A DNA stretch of 6,972 bases from Clostridia bacterium. GTDB taxonomy: Bacteria > Bacillota > Clostridia > RUG12999. The position numbers and the translations under genes are program-made. The notes beneath the pieces were generated by a model. It made no database searches and was not told where the DNA came from. It saw only the letters and a program-made list of their open reading frames with translations. Where the stretch lies: assembly GCA_017502065.1 (NCBI GenBank), contig JAFVVU010000220.1, positions 1 to 6,972 of the forward strand. Reading direction: 5' to 3'. This document shows positions 1-4,895 of the stretch, in pieces (position 1 is the first letter of the stretch; each line of letters begins with the position of its first letter).

Positions 1-2
1 AA

Positions 3-143
3 ATAGAAGAAAAAGAATATTCAAAAATAGGGAAAGGTTTTTTAGTACTATTAGGTGTCACACATGAAGATACAGAAGAAGATATGAAAGTATTAGCAGA
101 AAAAATCTGTAAATTAAGAGTATTTGAAGATGAAAATGAATAA
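3..143 (+). pseudogene. dtd: dtd N-terminal portion, ends at in-frame TAA
   Basis: This is the upstream part of a D-aminoacyl-tRNA deacylase frame, cut by the window start and ended by TAA at 141-143. The 46 visible codons translate to a typical Dtd N-terminal half: a stretch ending [20 protein letters not shown], then [13 protein letters not shown]. Compared with E. coli Dtd only about 14 N-terminal residues are missing. The stop sits where the family has Lys in G-K-M-N-L, and AAA to TAA is a single-base change. The same frame continues as Dtd straight after the stop, so this is a nonsense interruption rather than a frameshift. By hand count, 1-140 is about 26% G+C against about 40% for 171-407, and all five Leu codons are TTA or CTA whereas later genes prefer CTT. 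It could be a decayed gene, a sequencing or assembly error, or a chimeric contig end. Confidence 0.75.
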
Positions 144-407
144 ATGAATTTAAGCATAAATGATGTTGGAGGTGCACTTCATATAGTATCGCAATTTACA
201 CTTTATGCAGATTGTAAAAAGGGCAACCGCCCCAGCTTTACAAATGCAGGTTCTCCAGACCTTGCAAACGAACTGTATGAATACTTTATTGAAATCTGCA
301 GACCAAAATTCAAAAAGGTAGCACACGGAGAATTTGGTGCTGATATGCAGGTTTCACTTATCAATGACGGTCCGTTTACCGTTATTCTTGACAGCGATGC
401 ACTTTAA
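144..407 (+). CDS. dtd: D-aminoacyl-tRNA deacylase, C-terminal part
   Basis: These 87 codons carry the catalytic half of Dtd, the cytoplasmic homodimeric enzyme that hydrolyses D-amino acids (and Gly) wrongly attached to tRNA. Family motifs are intact: VVSQFT-type motif [10 protein letters not shown] at about residues 14-23, containing the catalytic-site Thr, then RPSF, and [14 protein letters not shown] near the end with the Gly-Pro pair that reaches into the partner active site. The full enzyme is about 145-150 residues, so this piece lacks roughly 60. The ATG at 144 directly follows the TAA at 141-143, and no good Shine-Dalgarno sequence lies at normal spacing. If made alone it would need termination-reinitiation coupling. 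It is better viewed as the rest of the interrupted frame; whether it is functional is unknown. A hairpin terminator overlaps its stop codon, so dtd ends its transcription unit. Confidence 0.7.
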   Translation: MNLSINDVGGALHIVSQFTLYADCKKGNRPSFTNAGSPDLANELYEYFIEICRPKFKKVAHGEFGADMQVSLINDGPFTVILDSDAL

Positions 408-432
408 GACCTTTAACAAGGTCTTAATTTTT
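405..432 (+). terminator. Rho-independent terminator after dtd
   Basis: A perfect 9-bp inverted repeat (TAAGACCTT at 405-413 and AAGGTCTTA at 418-426) with a 4-base TAAC loop is followed by a T-run. The stem starts on the dtd stop codon itself. It separates dtd from the promoter of the next operon. Confidence 0.85.
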
Positions 433-466
433 GTGCAAAATAAAAAAAGCTAATTTGGACAATTAA

Positions 467-476
467 AATAGCTATT
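467..476. promoter_or_regulatory. Candidate operator palindrome upstream of the aac-like operon
   Basis: AATAGCTATT is a perfect 10-base palindrome about 7 bases upstream of the proposed -35 element. The operon's last gene is an AraC-type regulator, so a regulator site is expected in this intergenic stretch. AraC-family sites are more often direct repeats, and short AT-rich palindromes arise by chance, so this is a weak call. Confidence 0.2.
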
Positions 477-482
477 ATGTAC

Positions 483-510
483 TTGTAATTATATTTTGTT
501 ATGATAAAAT
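483..510 (+). promoter_or_regulatory. Sigma-A-type promoter, extended -10, for the aac/Gfo-Idh/AraC operon
   Basis: TTGTAA at 483-488 and TAAAAT at 505-510 are separated by 16 bases. The -10 element is preceded by TGA (502-504), giving an extended -10 (TGnTAAAAT). Transcription would start near 517, leaving a leader of about 25 bases before the ATG at 541. A good AGGAGG (529-534) lies 6 bases before that ATG. Confidence 0.6.
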
Positions 511-540
511 TAAATTAAACAGAATTTCAGGAGGGATTTT

Positions 541-1302
541 ATGTCAGAAACTAAAGAAACAATTATTCTGAAAATAGCAGATGATTTAAAAAAACTTGGC
601 ATAAAAGAAGATGATACAATACTGATGCACAGTTCCCTTTCATCTCTCGGTTATGTTGAGGGCGGAGCTGATACTGTAATTGATGCACTTCTTTCCGTGC
701 TTAAAAACGGAACACTGCTTTTACCTGCACTGTCATATGCAACGGTAAATATAAATAATCCGGTGTTTTCTGTTAAAGATACTCCCACTTGTTCAGGCAG
801 AATCCCCGAAACATTCAGGACACGCGAAGGAGTTTTACGCAGTATACATCCTACCCATTCAGTATGCGGTATCGGTAAGTATGCAAAAGAAATTTTATCA
901 CAGCATATTAATACAGATACTCCGGTAGGACCTACATCTCCGTTTGCACTTTTGCCGAAATACAACGGCAAAATACTTATGCTTGGATGTACCATGGCAC
1001 CGAATACGTCAATGCATGGAGTTGAAGAGCTTTCCCGTCCGTGGTATCTTATGAAACCCGAACGGACAACGTTTACACTTATTGACGAAAACGGAAACGA
1101 AACCGTTAAAGCATATGAATGTCATAATTTTAAAGGTGTACTACAGAGATATGCACGAGTTGCCAATCTTATGGAAGTACAAAGCGGCAAGGTTCTTGAA
1201 GCCGACTGCTATCTGATTGATGCAAAAAAAATGTGGGAGGTTGCTCCCCCTGTACTCGCAGAACACGAAGAATATTTTATTGACAGAAAAGAAGAAATAT
1301 AA
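541..1302 (+). CDS. AAC(3)-family aminoglycoside/amino-sugar N-acetyltransferase-like protein
   Basis: This 253-residue cytoplasmic protein belongs to the antibiotic N-acetyltransferase (AAC(3)/YokD) family, which transfers acetyl from acetyl-CoA to an amine. Family landmarks appear in order: MHSSLSSLG (29-37), the GTLLLPA strand (57-63), GRIPETFR (86-93), RSIHPTHSVCGIG (100-112) containing the active-site His motif, PVGPTSPFALL (128-138), ILMLGC (145-150) and NTSMHGVEE (155-163). The length is close to the usual 260-280 residues. The ATG has AGGAGG at 529-534, spaced 6 bases. It is first in an operon with two Gfo/Idh/MocA-type proteins and an AraC regulator. I infer a role in sugar, amino-sugar or cyclitol metabolism rather than drug resistance. 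No resistance-type mobile context is present. Family membership is secure; the substrate is unknown. Confidence 0.88.
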   Translation: MSETKETIILKIADDLKKLGIKEDDTILMHSSLSSLGYVEGGADTVIDALLSVLKNGTLLLPALSYATVNINNPVFSVKDTPTCSGRIPETFRTREGVLRSIHPTHSVCGIGKYAKEILSQHINTDTPVGPTSPFALLPKYNGKILMLGCTMAPNTSMHGVEELSRPWYLMKPERTTFTLIDENGNETVKAYECHNFKGVLQRYARVANLMEVQSGKVLEADCYLIDAKKMWEVAPPVLAEHEEYFIDRKEEI

Positions 1303-1317
1303 AGGAGACTGATTATT

Positions 1318-2385
1318 ATGGGTAAAAAAGTAAAAATTGGTGTTATCGGTTGCGGAAGAATTGCAAATGCATCTCATCTTCCTTCTTACAGAAACAATCC
1401 TGATGCAGAACTTGTTTATGTATGCGATATTCTTAAGGACAGAGCTGACGAAGCTGCAAAAGAATATGGTGCAAAGGCTGTTTATGATTACAAAGAAGTG
1501 ATAAACGATCCTGAAATTGATGCAATTTCAATTTGTACTCCTAACTACTGCCACAGTTCAATTGCTATTGAAGCTTTGAATGCAGGCAAAGACGTTCTTT
1601 GTGAAAAACCGGCTGCCAGAATTTTGTCTGAAGCAGAAGAAATGAGAGAAGCAAAAAACAAAACAGGCAAAATCCTCAACATCGGTGTTGTAAACCGTTT
1701 CAAAAACGGTGTAAATAAAGTAAAAGAACTTATTGAAGGCGGCGAGCTTGGAAATATCCATCATGTATATATGAGTTTCCGTGCATACCGCTCAATCCCC
1801 GGAATCGGCGGTGCATTTACAACAAAAGCCATCTCCGGTGGCGGTGTTCTTATTGACTGGGGTATCCACTTTATTGACCTTGTTTTATATTGCTGCGGAG
1901 AACCAAAAGCCAAAACCGTAAGCAGCGAAGCTTTCTGCCATCTTGGTAAAGACATCAAAAATTATAATTACGTATATATGTGGGCGGAACCTTCCGCTGA
2001 TTTCAACGGCACATGTGATATTGAAGAATCAATTACAGGTCTTATCAGAACAGACGGTCCGGTAATCAGCTTCAACGGTGCATGGGCGCAGAACATTGAC
2101 GAAGACGAAATGTTTATTGACTTTATGGGCGACAAGGGTGGAATCAGATATATGTACCGCACGGGTGAATTTACATATTATTCAACCAAAAACGGTATGC
2201 TCTCCTCCACTAAATATACATACAGACAAGGCGATGCATTCCAGAACGAAATTGATGCTTATATTAAAGCTGTTCAGGAGGGTAACGACCAGCTTCCTTC
2301 AAATATCAACATCAATATTGAAACATCAAGAATTATGGATGCTATCTACCGTTCTGCTGAGCAGCACAGAGAAATTACTCTTTAA
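1318..2385 (+). CDS. Gfo/Idh/MocA family NAD(P)-dependent oxidoreductase
   Basis: This 355-residue protein is of the length and layout typical of glucose-fructose oxidoreductase/inositol dehydrogenase/MocA enzymes, which oxidise or reduce a hydroxyl of sugars, cyclitols or their derivatives with NAD(P). The N-terminal Rossmann fold starts at once: IGVIGCGRIA (7-16) with the Gly-rich dinucleotide loop, and acidic Asp37 (VYVCDI) at the end of the second strand, which usually favours NAD. SICTPNYCH (71-79) and the catalytic-lysine motif CEKP (95-98) follow. The C-terminal substrate domain holds RSIPGIGGAFTTKAISGGG (158-176), then DWGIHFIDL (180-188) with the expected active-site Asp and His. A clear AGGAG at 1303-1307 supports the ATG. 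It lies 15 bases after the acetyltransferase and 12 before the next gene, so it is certainly co-transcribed. The exact substrate cannot be assigned; the motif pattern is that of an active enzyme. Confidence 0.9.
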   Translation: MGKKVKIGVIGCGRIANASHLPSYRNNPDAELVYVCDILKDRADEAAKEYGAKAVYDYKEVINDPEIDAISICTPNYCHSSIAIEALNAGKDVLCEKPAARILSEAEEMREAKNKTGKILNIGVVNRFKNGVNKVKELIEGGELGNIHHVYMSFRAYRSIPGIGGAFTTKAISGGGVLIDWGIHFIDLVLYCCGEPKAKTVSSEAFCHLGKDIKNYNYVYMWAEPSADFNGTCDIEESITGLIRTDGPVISFNGAWAQNIDEDEMFIDFMGDKGGIRYMYRTGEFTYYSTKNGMLSSTKYTYRQGDAFQNEIDAYIKAVQEGNDQLPSNININIETSRIMDAIYRSAEQHREITL

Positions 2386-2397
2386 CTGGAGGAAATT

Positions 2398-3225
2398 ATG
2401 ATTAAAATAGGTTTTATTGACTATTATCTTGATCAGTGGCATGCAAATAATTATCCCGAAATAATCAAAGAATGCAGTGATAAATACGAGGTTTGCTGTG
2501 CATACGGTACAGCCGCCTCTCCCATTACAGATGGAACAAATGCTGAGTGGTCAGAAAAATACGGTATTCCTCTTGTTGACACGATTGAGGAAGTAATTGA
2601 AAAAAGCGACTGTCTTGTTGTTTTAGCTCCGAATAATCCGGAGCTTCATGAAAACCTTTGCCGGCTCCCTCTTGCAAGCGGAAAGCCGGTATATGTTGAC
2701 AAAACTTTTGCACCGGATGTTGCAACAGCAAAAAGAATTTTTGACCATGCAAGAAAACATAACACTCCGGTGTGGTCTGCTTCCGCACTTGCCTTTTCTG
2801 ATGAATTAAAGGCTTTTAATAAAGAAAATATTTCTTTTGTACGAACTGTTTCCGGCGGCAAATATGAAACTCATATAATTCACCAGATTGAGCCTGTTAT
2901 AGTTCTTATGGACGAAAAGCCCAAGAGGGTTATGTATACCGGAACAAACGAAATCGGTGCTCTTGCAATGGAATTTTCCGGTGGCAGAATTGCTCAGCTG
3001 ATGAGTGCAGATACCCAAAACACGTTTAACATTTGTTATAAAGACTGCAGCGTTGTAACCCAGCCTGTAGAATCACCGTTTTTTAAAAATTTTGTTCAGG
3101 CAATGCTTGACTTTTTTGATACAAAAGTGCCTCCTGTATCCGAAAAGCAGACACTTGCTGTTATTGCAGTTATGGAAGTGCTTGGCAAAGCAAAAGAAAA
3201 TCCTTTTACATGGGTGGAGATTTAA
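2398..3225 (+). CDS. Short Gfo/Idh/MocA-like protein with atypical nucleotide-binding loop
   Basis: This 275-residue protein is shorter than standard Gfo/Idh/MocA enzymes (about 330-390). Its first strand MIKIGFID is followed by YYLDQWHANNYP (9-20) where the Gly-rich NAD(P) loop normally stands, so no G-x-G-x-x-G/A is present. The rest of the Rossmann half is recognisable: CLVVLAPNNPELH (72-84), then SGKPVYVDKTFAPD (94-107), where VDKT replaces the usual EKP around the catalytic Lys. The C-terminal half has THIIHQIEPVIVLM (158-171), with His162 at the position expected for the substrate-domain His, and ends in a MocA-like helix SEKQTLAVIAVMEVLGKA. GGAGG at 2388-2392 sits 5 bases before the ATG. 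Its gene ends flush against the AraC gene. It may be a divergent enzyme, a partner subunit of the preceding oxidoreductase, or a ligand-binding protein; the sequence does not decide. Confidence 0.75.
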   Translation: MIKIGFIDYYLDQWHANNYPEIIKECSDKYEVCCAYGTAASPITDGTNAEWSEKYGIPLVDTIEEVIEKSDCLVVLAPNNPELHENLCRLPLASGKPVYVDKTFAPDVATAKRIFDHARKHNTPVWSASALAFSDELKAFNKENISFVRTVSGGKYETHIIHQIEPVIVLMDEKPKRVMYTGTNEIGALAMEFSGGRIAQLMSADTQNTFNICYKDCSVVTQPVESPFFKNFVQAMLDFFDTKVPPVSEKQTLAVIAVMEVLGKAKENPFTWVEI

Positions 3226-4095
3226 ATGAACCGAGACGATTTGTTTGAATTTAAAATGTCCTTTTTCGGCAACGCCCCTGAATTCGAATATATTGAACTT
3301 TATCAGGTTGGCGAATCTCACCTTGATACCGGTGCAAAAATCGAAGAACACAGACAGGGTTGCCATGAGGTGACGTGCATTATCTCCGGAATGGGTACAA
3401 TTTATTCCGATAATCAGGCAGTTGATTGTACCGTTGGTGACATTCACATAATTTCAAAAGGTGTTATACATAAAATTGAATCCAAATCAATGGCAAAACT
3501 TCATTTTATTAATTTCGCTTTTGGATTTACCGAAAATGCACCAAAAGAATTTGTTGAGTTTTTTGATAATCTCAAGAGCATCGTTATCAAGGATAACGGC
3601 AAAATCCGCACTATGCTCAATATGCTTGTTGATGAATATTACAGCAATTCAAGCTTTACCAACGAAATGCGTGAAAGCCTTACCCGCCTTATTTTAATAT
3701 CCATCTGGCGTGCAGTAAATGTTAAGGAATCGGGATATAATTCTTCCTCAAAAGAAGAAAATAAGAAACGTATTGTTTACCGTATAATGCGCTATATCGA
3801 AAAAAATCTTTCCGAAAACATTACTGTAACAGATATTGCTCAGGAGTTTTCATATAACAGCAACTATCTGTCACACCTGTTCAAAAAACAGATTGGAATG
3901 CCCCTTAAGGAATACATTATTGCATCAAAAATGAAAAAAGCGCAAACCCTCCTTGCAGACGGCAAATCTTCCCTTTCAGAAATTGCGGTGCTTTGCGGAT
4001 ATGATTCTGTTTCTTCGTTTTGCCGTACTCTGAAAAAACATACCGGCAATACATCAAGCGCTTATAAAAAAGGACTTATTGATATTGAAAAATAA
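3226..4095 (+). CDS. AraC-family transcriptional regulator with N-terminal cupin sensor
   Basis: This is a 289-residue DNA-binding protein. Residues about 20-100 form a cupin-like (AraC-binding type) sensor: HRQGCHEVTCIISGMGTIY (42-60), then CTVGDIHIISKGVIHKIES (68-86), the strand pattern that binds small ligands, usually sugars. The C-terminal ~100 residues are a double helix-turn-helix: ITVTDIAQEFSYNSNYLSHLFKK (199-221), then SLSEIAVLCGYDSVSSFCRTLKKHTGNTSSAYKK (249-282). In the closing G-x-T-P-x-x-Y-R-K signature the Pro is Ser. The ATG directly follows the TAA of the gene before (zero gap), with GGTGGAG at 3213-3219 spaced 6 bases, implying translational coupling. A strong terminator follows. 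As the last gene of the operon it probably controls that operon, and hence itself, in response to the pathway's substrate; direction of control is not visible. Confidence 0.92.
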   Translation: MNRDDLFEFKMSFFGNAPEFEYIELYQVGESHLDTGAKIEEHRQGCHEVTCIISGMGTIYSDNQAVDCTVGDIHIISKGVIHKIESKSMAKLHFINFAFGFTENAPKEFVEFFDNLKSIVIKDNGKIRTMLNMLVDEYYSNSSFTNEMRESLTRLILISIWRAVNVKESGYNSSSKEENKKRIVYRIMRYIEKNLSENITVTDIAQEFSYNSNYLSHLFKKQIGMPLKEYIIASKMKKAQTLLADGKSSLSEIAVLCGYDSVSSFCRTLKKHTGNTSSAYKKGLIDIEK

Positions 4096-4097
4096 CG

Positions 4098-4129
4098 AAA
4101 AAAAACCGGACTTTTTGTCCGGTTTTTTT
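4098..4129 (+). terminator. Strong Rho-independent terminator after the AraC gene
   Basis: A GC-rich 6-bp core (CCGGAC at 4105-4110, GTCCGG at 4116-4121) has a 5-base T loop and is flanked by a 7-A run upstream and a T-run downstream. The hairpin extends to about 13 bp. With A-tract and T-tract on opposite sides it could end transcription in both directions. It cleanly separates the acetyltransferase operon from the folate operon. Confidence 0.95.
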
Positions 4130-4139
4130 AAGTAAACTA

Positions 4140-4168
4140 TTGCAATATGCTGTATTTTGTGATAAAAT
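4140..4168 (+). promoter_or_regulatory. Extended -10 promoter for the folT-folC operon
   Basis: TTGCAA at 4140-4145 and TAAAAT at 4163-4168 are separated by 17 bases, with TGA (4160-4162) giving an extended -10. Initiation near 4175 would place the first riboswitch base pair about 8 bases into the transcript, as expected when a promoter feeds directly into an aptamer. Confidence 0.7.
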
Positions 4169-4180
4169 GTTCATATGCAA

Positions 4181-4288
4181 TTGGCAGAGTAGGTTCAGAC
4201 ACGTTAAGTGATGAAAGGACGGGAAGTTGCCTTTCATACGAAAAATCTTACGATTTGCGATGTCTTTACCGCATTCCGCTGCCACCAA
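4181..4288 (+). promoter_or_regulatory. Tetrahydrofolate (THF) riboswitch aptamer
   Basis: The sequence and helices match the THF riboswitch class known upstream of folT and folC genes in Firmicutes. P1 is GGCAG (4183-4187) with CTGCC (4279-4283). P2 is about 4192-4201 with 4261-4270 (outer GGT/ACC and inner AGACA/TGTCT around a 2x2 internal loop). P3 is ATGAAAGG (4211-4218) with CCTTTCAT (4230-4237). P4 is AAATC (4243-4247) with GATTT (4252-4256), with a 4-base loop. Conserved single-stranded landmarks are AGAGTAG after P1, CGTTAAGTG (4202-4210), GGACGGGAAGTTG in the P3 apical region and CCGCATTCCGCT before the end of P1. It binds reduced folates, and ligand binding normally lowers expression of the downstream uptake genes. 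The immediate downstream gene is a folate transporter, which agrees. Confidence 0.92.
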
Positions 4289-4343
4289 AGAGCAAAATTT
4301 ATTCCTTCTCTTTTGTGGCTTTACTTAAGGAAGGAGTTTTTTT
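4282..4343 (+). promoter_or_regulatory. Riboswitch expression platform: RBS-sequestering hairpin and alternative helix
   Basis: TTCCTTCT (4302-4309) can pair with GGAAGGAG (4329-4336), which is the folT Shine-Dalgarno, hiding it; GU pairs close each end. The hairpin is followed by seven T (4337-4343) up to the ATG, so it also resembles a terminator. A second possible helix pairs CCACCAAAGAG (4282-4292) with CTCTTTTGTGG (4308-4318), with one mismatch. It overlaps the 3' strand of riboswitch P1 at 4282-4283 and the sequestering strand at 4308-4309. This competition is a plausible switching mechanism, inferred by hand and not from computed energies. Confidence 0.6.
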
Positions 4344-4895
4344 ATGCACAAATCACATTTTTTTCCCAAAATAACACTTAAGAAGCTTTGCATTCTTTCT
4401 CTTATGACTGCTATAACAGCCATATTATCAATTTATTGTACATTCCGTATTGGAAATGCAATCAAAATTCCGTTTAAATTTGTTTCTGTGTTTTTCACAG
4501 CTGTTATGTTCGGTCCTTTCTGGGGTGGCATAATTGCCGTTCTTGGCGATATCCTTAATGTTTTTCTTGCTCCGTCCGGACCGTGGATTCCACTTATTAC
4601 AGGAATAGAATTTTTAAATGGTGCTTTTTTCGGTATTTTCTTTTATAAACATTCTTATGAAACAAAAAACTATTTTTTACGTACACTCATCTGCTGTCTG
4701 CTATTATTCCTTATTGATATGATTCTGACGTCTTTGGTTTTAACCTATGTCGGTTATTTCCCAACGTTTGCATCAGCAATTATTGTGCGTTTTCCTGCCG
4801 GCGTTATAAAAATCTTAATTCAGGGAATTTTTATAATCATAAGCAAAGGATATATTAAAAGTTTCAAACAGATGGGAGGTAAGGATTTTGAGTAA
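4344..4895 (+). CDS. folT: Folate ECF transporter S component FolT
   Basis: This 183-residue, very hydrophobic membrane protein fits the substrate-binding S component of an energy-coupling-factor folate transporter. About six membrane segments can be placed (roughly 14-34, 44-58, 59-76, 85-101, 112-134 and 148-168). The family signature is seen in the MFGPFWGGIIAVLGDILN stretch (55-72) and in the ITGIEFLNGAFFGIFF segment (85-100). No signal peptide is needed; a short basic N-terminus precedes the first helix. No EcfA ATPase or EcfT gene is in the window, so it probably uses a shared energising module encoded elsewhere, as group II ECF systems do. The ATG has AAGGAAGGAG at 4327-4336, spaced 7 bases. 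A THF riboswitch sits directly upstream and folC overlaps its 3' end; this context makes folate by far the best ligand. Confidence 0.9.
   Translation: MHKSHFFPKITLKKLCILSLMTAITAILSIYCTFRIGNAIKIPFKFVSVFFTAVMFGPFWGGIIAVLGDILNVFLAPSGPWIPLITGIEFLNGAFFGIFFYKHSYETKNYFLRTLICCLLLFLIDMILTSLVLTYVGYFPTFASAIIVRFPAGVIKILIQGIFIIISKGYIKSFKQMGGKDFE
4874..4879 (+). promoter_or_regulatory. Ribosome binding site deciding the TTG start of folC
   Basis: GGGAGG inside the end of folT lies 8 bases before TTG at 4888 but 20 bases before the next candidate, ATG at 4900. The spacing supports the TTG start and an 8-base overlap with folT. Confidence 0.7.

Noticed and set aside
141..143. TAA read as a sense codon (stop reassignment)
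   Set aside because: TAA ends nearly every other complete gene in the window at the expected family length, so reassignment is not credible.
455..478. Alternative promoter TTGGAC with TATTAT
   Set aside because: The spacer is only 12 bases, too short for a sigma-A promoter; the 483-510 pair with an extended -10 fits better.
651..995. Long minus-strand open frame of 114 codons
   Set aside because: It lies wholly antisense to the acetyltransferase gene, shows no family motif and no ribosome binding site; the plus-strand frame has clear motifs.
2078..2401. Plus-strand open frame of 107 codons
   Set aside because: It is an out-of-frame reading of the Gfo/Idh/MocA gene with no motif and no ribosome binding site.
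3073..3447. Minus-strand open frame of 124 codons
   Set aside because: It spans the junction of two well-supported plus-strand genes and reads as a Cys/Phe-rich antisense shadow.
4147..4374. Plus-strand open frame of 75 codons
   Set aside because: It covers the THF riboswitch and the start of folT in another frame; the RNA structure explains the sequence.
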